Positions 9,341 to 23,475 of a stretch of 64,000 bases of DNA are shown piece after piece (the stretch's first letter is position 1; every line of letters starts with the position of its first letter). A program made the position numbers and the translations under genes. Origin of the DNA: Druceiella hillmani (taxonomy: Eukaryota; Arthropoda; Insecta; Lepidoptera; Hepialidae); contig JAYKKI010000038.1 in assembly GCA_039881145.1 (NCBI GenBank), positions 2,491,001-2,555,000 of the forward strand, given 5' to 3'. The notes below the pieces were generated by a model that worked only from the letters and a program-made list of their open reading frames with translations, was not told the origin of the DNA and made no database searches.

Positions 9341-11090
9341 TTATATGTATACTTAGTTATGTCAACTAAGAAAGCCAGATCACCCAACCACTACTCATCA
9401 GTTAGAAAACTAATATCTTAGCCTTTGTTTTTAAGAAAAATATTTACTTCTTTCAACACAGAATAGAATCGCTCCAGTGTGGTTGCTCTATTAAGCCAGC
9501 GAATGCGAGTAAACTATACGATGTCTTCGTGATTTGCAGCTACATCAAACAGAAAAGCCTGAAACTGTCTGAGATTCAGTCCATTTACACGTATAAAATT
9601 AACTGTCTGCACTACTTTATCTATCACGTCTTTTAGCTCAAGTACTTTTACACATAGCCGTTCTTGATAGATAAAACAATGATGCTAAATGATTGTGCGT
9701 GTGATGCTATTGTGCTTTAATGTGACGAAATTATTTGCTTTTCCTGTTTTTGCTAGTGCAACATCTGTAGTTAAGCCGCAAAAATTGTTTATGTGAAGAT
9801 CATATTTTCCCTGTAACTCTTTATTTCTTCGTAGATATTTTGACCTGTGTATTGACATGTGAGTACTTTGTCGAAAGCAAAGCTACAGAAAACGCATTTC
9901 TTTAATTTTATTTTTAAAGACGACTCAATATCTTGGAACATATCATCAATTCTCCTTGCTATGGTTTGATGTAACAATTTTTTATTATTAACTAATATTT
10001 TATTCTCCGGACACGCTATCGATGTGAATATTTCTATAATTTTATAATCCAATCATTCCTTGAGAAATTCTCCGCCTGATAGGGGTTTTCTTTGCTTGGA
10101 AATGGCTTCTGTTACCATAAACCTAATTTTTGTAAATATCTCGAAATGTTCTTTTGATATTTTAAATATTGTCTGTTGACCGACAATTTTTTTTCAACGA
10201 ATTTATACGATCGATTCGAATTTGACCTTTGTACTCATCGTATTTAGATGCATGTTTTATAGAATAATGCCGTTTAATAATGTATTCCTTGCAAACTGTT
10301 ATTTTGTCATAATTTATGAGGTATAGTATGTTTCCATTGTGTTCTGTGACAAAAAAGGTTTCAGTCCAACTGTTTTTAAATATTCGACATTCTGCGTAAA
10401 CTTTACGGTTTTTTTAGTTGACATCCAGTTCTGCAACAACCATAAAATAAAATAAAATTATGTACATACATACCTTTCGATAAATATGTTAATAAAATTT
10501 TAATTCAGAATTTTCAACACGTGAAATTCGAAATACATCAATATGATAACCAAATACGATACCACACCACACCATATATAATCATGATCATGGAGTATAA
10601 TTCATTAAATATAGAACTTCAAAATTAAACTATGTACTTAGGTAAATATGACAAAATTTACAAACTTTAGAGGAGAGCATGTTGTGCCTAATCTCAAAAA
10701 AAGTGCAACAAAAGACTATTTTAAAAATATATATTACCTACCTTATTTCACCACTTTTCACTGCAATAAACTTCACCTATTATTGATTTACGAAATAGGT
10801 AAGTGTAACACGATCGCAACCGATAAAGACAATTAGACTGACGTCTTTTGTAGTGTTCCGTATCGCGACGCCGGGTTCCGTAATATACTACCTACCAATA
10901 TGTACACATTATCCACTTTGACTATCAGTTATTAGCTCATTTATCGACTAGTGTAGTGTAACTGAAATAGGCATATTCTTTAATGGATATTTGCACAATA
11001 TCCTATTGATGTTTTTAAAGTTTTAACTAGCTCGCGGACCGGATACAGGACCTTTGCAGGGGCCGTATGTTGGATGGGCCTGTGCTAGCA

Positions 11091-12287
11091 CGACTATGTA
11101 GGGAATGACTGAAAAACGCTATGAATACGAAATTGAAATAGATTGGCGACATTTGTAGACGACTCGAGACAAAAAGTAGTTGACAAAATTTCATTAAATT
11201 TATCGTGTGATCATTAAGCTAGAAAAAATTACAAATAAAAAACAAAATTACAACAAAAATAGTATTATTACTATATAAATCAGCTTTTTGCTTTGAGGAG
11301 GAGTTTTGGTTTTAATATCTGTGTAATATATTCTTGAACAATTGAGAAGGAAACAGCCAATATTTCGTATTAAAACTAAACTACTCGTAAGTAACGATTT
11401 GGTGATTTGGTGATTGTTAGGTCAAAAAAATGTTGAGATGTGTAAAAAGTACCTTCAAATATTTTATTCAAATGTTTCCACGAAATATTTTTTTCAATTT
11501 ATATGCAATACAAATATATAGAATAGAAAGAACTTCACGTCGAACAAATTAGGCCTATAATAAGTAAATACAAACAATATCAATATGCTCAGCATGTAAA
11601 ATTTCTAAAAGTACAAAAAATAATAACAAGCTCGTAACATTTGCAACGTCCCATTTTCAATTTTATTAAACCAGTTTATCGATACTGAACTACTGTCGGT
11701 GCGCATTACCAGGAGGAAACCTCTGTATACTAATAAAACAGTTTTTAGTTTATGGATCAACCAGTACTTACTAAGAGTGTTCGGCATGATTGAACCTTAC
11801 ATAAACCATTTCGTGACTATAATGAAACTACATTATTATAGTTGTCAAGATGTTAAAATTAATACAACTAAGATCACATGTTTTAAACATATTCAGAAAA
11901 AATATTTTAATTCCATTACACATATTTCCCATTTTCCCGTAAAATATTCCATTTTTAGAGCTGTAGGACTGACGTACATAGCAAGTAACTTAGTTATTTT
12001 TAAATGTTAACTGCCTATGACGACTATACCCGCTCACTGTGTTTTTGAATAATAAGACGAATACGGGCGTCAAAATAAGACATTTATTAAGTATAAAAAT
12101 TTATCTACATTAGATATTGTGCTAAAGCACGGTACAAAGTTAATCTAATCACAGAATGGATGGACACAAATATTCTCAAATCTGTTCTCGTCGTCAAAAG
12201 CAAATAGCTAATTTACTTAAAGTAAAATAAAATACTTCGTATAAAGAAGACATTATACGGCTACATTTAATGTGAATACTTGATGAC

Positions 12288-12290
<3 letters not shown>
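11091..12290. other. No gene recognised
   Basis: AT-rich spacer. A 103-codon plus-strand frame (11699-12010) overlaps a 60-codon minus frame (11605-11787). Neither resembles a known family, and neither has a start context or neighbours that would support expression. Confidence 0.35.

Positions 12291-12334
<44 letters not shown>
12291..12334. repeat. (TA)n microsatellite
   Basis: 44 bp of perfect AT alternation. Confidence 0.97.
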
Positions 12335-12337
<3 letters not shown>

Positions 12338-15053
12338 AAATAAAATCCCTGAAACTTATTTCAAGTATTACGACGCCTGTCATTCACTGAAAATTTTAAT
12401 TCTCTCCCAACCGTTCCCTTTACATTAGAACGTAATTAAACGTATATTATTCTTTTTAAAAATAGTATTCCCAGCCCAACCGAAATATTTTAATGGACTC
12501 TTATCACATTGTACATACATTGTGTAACTCGTCTTCTATATTGTCACGGATTTTTTTATTCTCTGCAATTCTGAATTCGGAATCCTGATACCGTACTGCA
12601 TTTTAATTAGATAAGGACAATGATGATACACGTCTAATTACGATATTGCAAAAATAATAAATCTATTACGTTTTAATTTCCGAATTTACAATTTTTAAAA
12701 ATGTTTAGTTTGAGCTACTTCAAATTTCATGTCAAATTTATTTCAAATCTTATTCTTAATACCGCAAATATACTTTATTAAAACTGTTGCTACTTATTCT
12801 GAATTGAACACCTTAATGCTGTCAAGTTTAGTCAATATCTTTGAAAAATAACGTCTCAATGAGTAAAGGCAAAAAAATTTAATTGTAGTTCCTAAATATT
12901 TTTTTAGCATTCGTATAACGCAACAAAATTACGAAAAGCACAAAAAATTAAAGCCAGAAAACTAACAAACCATCATGAGACTTAAACATTATCCGATACT
13001 AATTTAAAATGCCTCGCAATCGTTATCTCTTTAACTAGCAATATTCAATACTGCAAAATATGTTAGAATTTAAAGCATATTTTATATCCAAAGCTTAATA
13101 AGAATTCCCATTTAGTTGTTCATTCATAATAACATTATCATTCTAACAGCCAGTGGATTTTTTAAAATGTACCGTAGTCATAAGACGGAAAGGGAGGGGG
13201 GATAATATAGCTACAATACTGCTTACACTCGCCGTATTTAGCCCGGAGACGGGACTTTTTCTTTCTATATAGTGGTTTCTATTTAGTGGTTTAAAGAAAT
13301 CTCAGTCTAGTTTTTTAAAAAACTTAAAGTGATCAAAAAAATTATTTTTTTTACAGCTCTTGAATAAATTCTATTTAAAAAATCAATTATGTATACCTGT
13401 ATATAAATTAAGATCGAAAATCGATTTGTAATACCCCAGATTTTTCATAATTTTAATTGTGTTGGTATTTCACATTTCCAACAAAATCTCTGGAATACTT
13501 ATAACTTCTTATAATAGAATACTTATATCTTGGGAATACTTATAACTCACCTTTCGATATATATCCCACATTTTTGAAAGGAAAAATGATTTCTTTCATG
13601 CCAAACTTGAATTTGCTCCTCCATTCATGCAAAATATGCCACTTAACGAAAGGTTTGTTATGGCTACGTATGTTCAATTTCAAGTTTTTACTACGAATAG
13701 TTTTTAAGAAAAAAGGGTTGCGAGAGATAGATGGACAGATATATGAATGGCCTTATGGGGTTTCCACTTTTTCCTTTTAACATACAGTATTTTAAAAATT
13801 AATTGACATATTTCAGTTAAATACCTCGATAATTATAATGACCACTGCTCACTAGTTTCGTTGTCGCAATCGGTATCAAAGAGGATTTTTTTCATATTTT
13901 ATGTTAGTTGCTGGAAATAGGTTGATAGAAATGATTATTAAAATATTAAGAAATGTAATATTTGACTTCTAATCACCTTTATGACATTTATCATTACATG
14001 TGACAAAACGCAGTACGAGCACAGTTAAATTTACATAATAATTCTATTGTATAATAACGATATGACAATAAATCACTGATAAAGTTTTCATTTACTTTTT
14101 AAAATCATCAAGATTAAAAAATAAATAAATTTATTAATAATAAAAGTTTAATGTATATGTTGTTTGAAAAAGAGTTGCATGAGATCAATTTTTTGTATCC
14201 GCGTGAAAATATAACACTCAGAATATTTTGTTAAATATTTTTAAGTATAATGTAGGACATCGGTTGCATGAACAACTTACAAGCATGCCAAAACTATTGG
14301 ATTTTTATTTGAGATAGAATTATTTTAAATAAAAATCCAAGATATTGTTGATACCGAAAAAACGTATCATTATAAATTTATCATGAAAACAAAGTTTATC
14401 CGAAAATCGTAGCAATATTTTAAATCTCGTACTTTTTTGAGAAATTAAAAAAATATCCTCGAGTATTTATAAGTGTATAATACCCACGATTTCCCACTTA
14501 TTGTTAGTTTTATTAGTAGTTTGCAGGTTTTTTTTTCACAATTCTTGTTTTTCACGAAAGGCTTTCCTGTCATGACTTTCTATTTATTTTACATTAGACG
14601 GTGCCATTTAGGATTCGATCAAATTTAAATATAAATAAATTATTCAAGTTTTATAGCGCATTTTGAGTCTGAAAATACTTTACACTTTATCATTTCAATA
14701 CCTTGAAAAGAGTATTTCTTTGGAATTCAATTTCACTTTGAAGGTTTCGTAAACCGAGTAGAGAGAGGAAAAAGGGAAAATTAACAAGGCGAATGTAAAA
14801 TTTTATATAAATTTAATAGATCAGCCCTTTTTCTCCATGCAGCTAGTGATGACAAATTAAATCTCTGTAGTTGGATTTCATAGAATCTATACTCTCGTTC
14901 ACCACGAAGTCAGAATTAATTTGTTTGATGAATAGAGAATTAATTTGTTTGAACGAACGTAATTTCTTCTTTTTAAATAATGTGCTTAAAAACGTGTATC
15001 TTATTTATCCCTTTAGGCAAAAGGAAATCAACTGTGCTGACTTTAGCTTAATA
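12335..15053. other. No gene recognised
   Basis: AT-rich sequence. Around 13490-13790 short repeated phrases (GAATACTTATAAC, GATAGATGGACAGATATATG) resemble the right-hand block of the dispersed repeat at 6.2-6.9 kb and may be another decayed copy. The 68-codon plus frame there is not supported. Confidence 0.35.
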
Positions 15054-15755
15054 TAAAAGCCAAGCAATGGAGAGAGCTGGCAAAGGAAGGGCTGATGCGC
15101 ATGGCCACCGGCGGAGGAGACGCAGTTAGCGAGATCCAAATTGACCTTTTTTTACTTTATAGCATCAGGGCTAATATTGGAAGTCCCATCAAATGATTTT
15201 GCCCAGCAATTCAATCGAGATAAACAACGTGTGTAATATAATCGAGGTAAATAAGTGTACGATTGATCCTTTACTTATGGTGTTTTTTTAGAAACTGATT
15301 AGTATAGTAACAGTGCACCGAAAGTTTTTAGACTGATTTATTTGAAGTTTATTTTATTCGAATTTATATTTAAGAAGCAGTATTACAAACGAAAGTAGTT
15401 TGTAATTTAATCACCTTTCAAATTACAAATTGTAAAATTCATTTTAGAACATTTCTACTTTGGATTTTATTTTATTTTCTTTCTAGTGACATGCAAAAAT
15501 TTGTTGAAATTTAAAATGTGGGACATTCATGAACAGACATTGAATTGATTAGAGTCAATTATCTACGGATCCACCTGAGCAAAAATCGACGGGTAAGAGT
15601 GAAGTTTTTGCTGAAACCGCGGAAACTTTGCCAACGTCGTCCAAGTCAACGGAAGATATTCCTGAGGATCAGCCTAGAGGTGAGGTACAGAAAACGATAC
15701 TGGACGTAGACACGAATGTACCAATACGCAGGAGATGCACAAGCAGCCAGTAATC
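15054..15755 (+). pseudogene. Myb/SANT-like protein remnant in two blocks
   Basis: The first block (about 15054-15189) reads AKQWRELAKEGLMRMATGGG followed by DAVSEIQID. This resembles the end of a Myb/SANT-like DNA-binding domain (the zeste/Harbinger-associated type), where KW..L and TGGG are typical. The frame then breaks, and a shifted frame gives SNDFAQQFNRD. The second block (about 15565-15752) encodes a polar, acidic tail (SEVFAETAETLPTSS, then EDIPEDQPRGEVQ) ending TNVPIRRRCTSSQ and a stop. The two blocks could be exons of one gene or pieces of a transposon-associated accessory protein. Base composition is clearly less AT-rich than the flanks. No start was found, and the internal stop argues for a pseudogene. 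Confidence 0.4.
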
Positions 15756-18132
<2,377 letters not shown>

Positions 18133-18207
18133 ATGAAGATATCTATCACACACAATAAACGTACATTTTTAAAATGTACGTTTATTGTGTGTGATAGATA
18201 TCTTCAT
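18133..18207. repeat. Perfect 75-bp palindrome
   Basis: Two 37-bp arms, ATGAAGATATCTATCACACA onward and its exact complement, surround a single central T at 18170. I found no target duplication or longer element around it. A transcript would form a 37-bp hairpin with almost no loop. Confidence 0.9.
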
Positions 18208-19020
18208 ATTTTATAGTTCCATAATTTTATTCCAACAACAACGTGTTAATTTCAACATTTTATATTGAGCTAATTTAAAATTGTCATAAGTGTGCTCGTT
18301 GACCTTTTTATACATCTGTCTTAAAATAAAGTTGGAAAGTACTATAGATATTTCTACTTCTTTCAAGAAGGATATAATAGAAGTTTAACGAGATTGAAAC
18401 CAAAGATGCAAAACCTTGCACGCCAAGCGCGGTTCTTAGCGAACTGAATCTTAGAAAAACCAAGTGTGATAATATAAGTAAAGTTTGATTAAAGAAACGG
18501 CAATAAAGTCTGCAAATTATGCGACAAAAGACTCGGCACCAACATTTGGATGGGATTACTATAATATCTGGTCGGGAAACTTATGAGTTAAGTATATGTA
18601 TTTAGGATGGAGTCACTTGTATTCGCGGAGGTCCGAGCATTACGGTGAAAGTGCCCTCACAACAGTGGACTTTTAGGAGATTTAGCGGAAAAGGTAGTGT
18701 TTTCACATTGGTGGTTTATATTTTTATTTTATTAAAGAAATTTTATTTTATTATAAACATTTTTTTAATTTAAAATTGTCTACACATAACAATGTGACAG
18801 AAATTTAAAAATTTTAACAGAATACTAAATTCAATACGATATTCATTTTCATGTAAAATCAAAAGTTTTACCAGTGTCGATCAAAATCAAAAAATGAATA
18901 TTTAAAAATTATAATTCCAGTGAATTATTATCCCAAAGAAAAGTCGCACTATGCATTTTAAATTACCATTTAATTTTTAAATATTCATTGAGTTTTGGAA
19001 TACAAGCAAACAAATCAGTA
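18208..19020. other. No gene recognised
   Basis: AT-rich. Around 18500-18540 a short frame reads NKVCKLCDKRLG, which recalls a BED zinc finger, but it is too short to call. Confidence 0.3.
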
Positions 19021-19023
19021 TAA

Positions 19024-19100
19024 ATCTACACGCACACAAATATACACGCACGCGGGCCTGCACGCGAGCCTGCACTGCACGCATGCACGCACACACAACA

Positions 19101-19146
<46 letters not shown>
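19024..19146. repeat. CACG/CA/TA compound microsatellite
   Basis: CACACG/GCACG-rich DNA passes into (CA)n at about 19100-19125 and then (TA)n up to 19146. It is strictly alternating purine-pyrimidine over long stretches. Confidence 0.9.
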
Positions 19147-19479
19147 CCATATGGATGGATCTAAGCGTATTTTGAAGCGCGTGATAAAATGATCTATGTA
19201 TGACGTATGGAGTGGTGCGGGAGGTGGTGGTGGTGGGGTAGGTTGCTTAAATAAGCAAATTGAATATAGGCATACGCATGAGAGTAAAACGTAGCCGTTA
19301 GTCGACTTTCATACATAACATTTTTTAAAGTTGTACGTATTTGCTACAAGCTTAATTCGTTTCCTTTATTCGTTTAAAATTTGGATCTCTTGTCAATATA
19401 GCCTAGTTTATAGCTTGGCTGTTATGTACTTTATATTTTTATACATATAATACACCTGTAGAATTAGCCTGTACAGCAA

Positions 19480-19530
19480 ATGAAACAACTTGGGTTATAT
19501 GTCCAAAGTTTTCGTGCTTGAGTAAGCGCT
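19480..19530 (-). pseudogene. Duplicate tail of a Helitron helicase
   Basis: On the minus strand the codons for TKTLDI and a stop repeat the C-terminal end of the helicase remnant at 20101. The 22-base block GGGTTATATGTCCAAAGTTTTCG, complement of that end, occurs at both places. Nothing of the preceding CSRVG motif is intact, so this is a second, more decayed 3' fragment. Confidence 0.45.
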
Positions 19531-19642
19531 TCGAATGCGAATTGACCCATAAAGGCAAACATCGTTTTCGATCGTTTTCTGTACATAACATTTTTTAAAG
19601 ATTACTTTATAGTAATTAGAGAAACTTTTAAAAAATTGAACC

Positions 19643-19704
19643 AGGAGAAAATTGTTCCGATTGCATTACAAGTGGGCCTAATGCAGTCGGAACAATTTTT
19701 TCCT
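19643..19704. repeat. Imperfect inverted repeat (26-bp arms)
   Basis: AGGAGAAAATTGTTCCGATT and following bases pair with the sequence ending at 19704, with two mismatches and a 10-base loop. It may be the terminal hairpin of the neighbouring Helitron fragment or an unrelated foldback. Confidence 0.7.
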
Positions 19705-19941
19705 AGCAAACTTCACTTTACTTATGTTGATGTACGTCAACATTAACGACGTAACTCGTGGAGCTATCTGCTGAGTGGTATGAAAACATTTTTATCTGAA
19801 CAATAATTCCAAAATACATCTACAACATGAACATAGTAATTAAAAAAAATTAAACTAAAGCAAATAAAAATCTTAAAAAATTAAATTAATCATGATAACT
19901 CTTTTTTTAAATACAACACTTTAATATCCGACGACAATACC

Positions 19942-21698
19942 GGCTTCGTTCAGGGAGTTGATATGAGATTGTGTGATAGTTGAAATAAAAGAATAAACTT
20001 TAAAATACAAGAAGTAAAAACATTTTATTGAAAACATATTCTAACTATTATATTTACTACAATACTTGTTTATAAACGACATTTTTCATTTTATTATCCG
20101 GGGTTATATGTCCAAAGTTTTCGAATTTCCTACTCGAGAGCAAGCTGCATATAGTTGACCGTGAGAAAAACAGGATTCTTTGAGGTTGATGCCGCAATGT
20201 TTTAAAGTTTGTCCTTGCGCTTTGTTAATTTTAAAACTGTAGGTTAATTTGATTAAAAATTACAGTCTTTTAAATTGGAATGGCGATTCAATAGAGATCA
20301 GTGGTATTCTGTGTACAAATACTGTGTGTCCTTAGTCCTTTCCAGTCATAATCATCGACGATGTTATTCAATAGCTGTTTGACGATCATCCTTATTACAT
20401 TACATAGTTTTGATGAGTTGAGATTTCTGAGTATTATTCTGTAAGGAAGTTGATACTTTCTTCAACGATTTGTATATTCTCTCTTCACCGCGAAGTTTCT
20501 TTTGAATATTAAAGTTGATATCGTCGATAACATTATTTTTAGTTGCCAAAATAGCCACTACGGATTGGTATAGTTGTAAACAATGTTTGGACAAATTTGG
20601 TTTATGAGTTCGTTGTCAGTGTAAGCTACGTTGCAGAAATCACTGTTTAGTTCAATGAGGCCGGTTGTCTGGTAAGTAGGATATGTGCCTTCGCCAATTT
20701 GTAAAAGTTTTTGAGCAAAATGTGCTGTGGTTTCATCTTTCTATAGTTCAAATCTCATATTTTTTGTTAGCCGCAATATTTTTATGTGTGACTTGGAGAT
20801 AACTGAAAGTGTTTGTCAAAAATCTCCAGTAGAGCACATTCTCATCACTTCAGAGTTTCCTCGCAAGTGTTATAATGTCTCCATGGCTTCGAGTGATTTT
20901 TATGTACCTTTGTGCATCCGTCCCAAAACATAATTTTAACTCGTTTTAGAAGTTAACCCCTTCCAGACGCTCTTGAAATTTTACATAATGGGAATTGTTC
21001 TTCGGCTATATTCAACGGTAGTTACAAAGCGGAATGGGTAGTTCATGCCCCTTCCATAAGTGTGGCGGCAATACCAGACGATACCAGTGCAAGTGCGAGG
21101 TGTTGTTTAGCACTTATTTCTGACAGCAATCAATTTATTAGAAACGTTAATCATACACTGAACTATTCTTAATATATACTGACTATTTTATCATGTAATA
21201 ATAACGTGAAAACAATTAGAAAATATGACTGACGAATCAAAAGTCACAGCGAAAATAAAATGTTAGGTTGCATGTTTTTAGATACTATTTTATATCTTAC
21301 AACACTCTTAGTGACTATTGAAATGTAATTCGCAGACATTTTAGGCTGTTACTCATATGTAAATAAATCTTAGGATAAGAACCGAAAGCTACAAATTTAT
21401 TTTCTTTGAAAGGTTAGCTGAGTGCTACAGCACCAAAATTGGTTTTAAGATTTTTTTTTGTTTACAATGAGATTCAACAAATATTGAGTAAACGACTTAA
21501 TAATATGTCTTTTTTTATGATCTTAAAATTAATAAACCGAAATATCCAAAAATATTCAACAATATATAGTTAAATTATTATACGATTTAACCATAGTTAA
21601 CATAGTTCTATATTGGGTATATTTATTTCTTATATTTCAAAGTTTATCCTTTTATTCCAACTACCATACAATCTCATATCAACTCCCTGAGCGAAGCC
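19942..21698 (-). mobile_element. Old Helitron (Helentron-like) remnant bounded by 31-bp inverted repeats
   Basis: Positions 19942-19972 (GGCTTCGTTCAGGGAGTTGA onward) and 21668-21698 are complementary over 31 bp with one mismatch. Between them lies a decayed Helitron helicase on the minus strand. Subterminal inverted repeats are a feature of the Helentron/Helitron2 branch, whereas classic Helitrons lack them. Just outside the right repeat, CCAG...CTGG can form a small hairpin, followed by a (TA)n tract. The Rep part is missing, so this is a deletion derivative. The link between repeats and element is inferred from position. Confidence 0.5.
20101..21110 (-). pseudogene. Helitron Pif1-like helicase domain remnant
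   Basis: From 21110 downward on the minus strand the canonical helicase blocks appear in order. First is ALALVSSGIAATLMEGA, the SSGIAATLL region. Next is VMFWDGCTKVHK, a decayed Walker B where ILWDEC is expected. Then come STGDF-stop-QTLSVISKS (normally GDFRQTLPVI), ILRLTKNMRFEL, HFAQKLLQIGEGTYPTY and ILATKNNVIDDIN. The end is KAQGQTLKHCGINLKESCFS then CSRVGNSKTLDI and a stop at about 20103. Several stops and frame changes break it. The Walker A region is not visible. In an intact element the protein would unwind DNA during rolling-circle transposition. Confidence 0.8.
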
Positions 21699-21712
21699 AG
21701 TTACACCAGCTG

Positions 21713-21714
<2 letters not shown>

Positions 21715-21773
<59 letters not shown>

Positions 21774-21777
21774 CGTA

Positions 21778-21840
<63 letters not shown>

Positions 21841-21843
21841 TAT
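21715..21843. repeat. (TA)n microsatellite
   Basis: About 129 bp of TA with GTATAT interruptions, immediately beside the right inverted repeat of the Helitron remnant. Confidence 0.96.
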
Positions 21844-23475
21844 CACGGTCGTAACAATTGATATTATAAAAATTTATGCAACCACGTCCTCCATGGGCTA
21901 CGAAAGATTATAAACTTGCAGTGCAAAAATTATTATTTTTTGTATACTCGTGCCTATGTATATTTATATGTAACTACATTGAATTCCTACTAATATATAT
22001 AAATATTTTAGGATTGAACTCGATATTTTTCATCAATAGAGCAAGATATAAATTAAATTTGAAGCTCGAGCATCTCGAGAGCCTTTTTAACAAGCAATGT
22101 CAAAAAATAGATATTTTAGTTAAATATACGATAAGTATTGTTTAGACAGAAATTCCATTGAAAAAATCCATAGGAAAATTTAGTAAATAACTATTGAATT
22201 ATATTTTTACTTTTATCAACATAGTTGTCACGTATTTTAGAAGGAAAATTAGCTATCATGGCAAAATGATGTCTACATGTAAAAATTCTATTTTTTTAAT
22301 TCGTTTCTTCACAATATAATTTACATTTCATAAAATTTCATATAATTTACATTTCATTTCATTCAAGAAAAGTTTAAGGAAATTCGGAAAACCTCACGTT
22401 TTGTCTATTCACGTTTCATGCCCATTTACACTCGTTGTTAGCGATGTCGTTATAGAGTCAAAAATATTTCAAATATTGAAACCCTTAATATCATATAAGA
22501 TATTATACATCAGTAATTCCTCTCTTCCAAAACATCATCGATAAATAATTTAATTTTCTTTCAAGCATACCTTCTCCACCTGTGACACCAGTGACACAAT
22601 TCCTCCAACGACCGTCATCTCGCTACTTTATTCTACAAGGTAAAACGTAGAGCGGGCTCGGTGGCGTAGGAGTAATATATTTTCTGATGTGAAACTGGAT
22701 AGAGGCTAACTATACTTGATTGAAACTTAATGACGTTACTTATAAATCGATTTACATTAATATATGAAAAATAACAGGAGACTACTATATAATTATTTCC
22801 ATGAAAATTGTGGTAACGAAAGCTACCACTGCTTAGGTCCTAAGTTAAACCAGACTCCGATCGGGAGTCTGGTTTATACCCAGAGTGTAAACCAGACTAC
22901 CGATCAAGAGATGGTGAGTAATAAGGCTCACGAAAAATATATAAATATTATCCACATCGATATATCGAACGTGTGTTGAATAATCGATCACGGCATACTC
23001 TCTAACCTCCTCGGACTGTGAATTAAAGCAATGTAACGGTGAATATTATTATTCCTTTGTATGAGACACACTAAATAATTTACAAAGCCAAAAATAGAAT
23101 ATTTTGTGAAAAAATTGGCCAGGTTTTGTTGGTCTCCTAATGATATTTATGAAGCTATTAACATAACCAGAAAACCGATCAAGATTTACAGTTGTAACAA
23201 TGCAAATCAATAGCCGTTGGATATTGATTTTGTTACATAGTTTTAACACGGCTGCAAATTAGAAAAATCCAAATTTTTTAAGATATATAAATAAAGTTCT
23301 TCTGCAAGGTTTAATGCGAAAATTTTAAAATGCACTTTTAATCATTATAAACTTAGATTAATTAATACTCCAGAATTCGAGAACACACGCGACAGTGTAT
23401 CCGTAGAATCTAAACACGGCTGTCAGTGCAATTTAAGACACAGCTCTGAAAGGGTGCGTGACAATAAAGCTTAAA
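21844..23475. other. No certain gene; hairpin and SINE-like A box
   Basis: At about 22845-22877, AAACCAGACTCC and GGAGTCTGGTTT form a near-perfect hairpin, and AAACCAGACTACCGATC recurs at 22890. At about 22656-22671 GGCTCGGTGGCGTAGGAGT matches the tRNA A-box pattern used by many insect SINEs, but no B box follows. An 89-codon plus frame (21876-22145) and two others are unsupported. Confidence 0.35.

Larger units (their letters stand above)
8395..10440 (-). pseudogene. hAT transposase remnant (GTF2IRD2/ZBED5-like)
   Basis: Reading the minus strand from 10440 downward gives a decayed BED-type N-terminus (ECRIFKNSWTETFFVTEHNG, then IIKRHYSIKHASKYDEYKGQ). Next comes a helical region with FMVTEAISKQRKPLSGGEF. 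The best open frame (9789-10052) has IARRIDDMFQDIESSLKIKL and CSFAFDKVLTCQYTGQ, matching the usual RRIEDM...FSLALDESTDVTDTAQ block. In it the catalytic Asp context has decayed (DKVLTC instead of DESTDV). Further down are CGLTTDVALAKTGKANNFV and VNFIRVNGLNLRQFQAFLFD, also canonical. After the nested insertion, IATSKISADIDALCKQK (8395-8500) matches the C-terminal dimerisation-side end. Multiple stops and frameshifts are present. The protein would have cut and pasted the element; here it is non-functional. Confidence 0.82.
8233..11082 (-). mobile_element. Dead hAT transposon with intact ends
   Basis: The left end reads CAGGAGTGTCCAACATA and the complement of the right end reads CAGGCCCATCCAACATA, so 13 of 17 bases agree. 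Both resemble the CAGGGGTGTCCAAACTACGG-type termini of the hAT group that includes SPIN/Buster-like elements. An 8-bp duplication flanks the element. Transposase remnants on the minus strand match the GTF2IRD2/ZBED5-like hAT branch. The element measures 2,850 bp including a later 271-bp palindromic insertion at 9070-9340. Many stops and shifts show it is inactive. Confidence 0.82.

Noticed and set aside
22651..22700. tRNA gene or intact SINE
   Set aside because: An A-box-like stretch is present, but there is no B box at the right distance and no cloverleaf could be formed.
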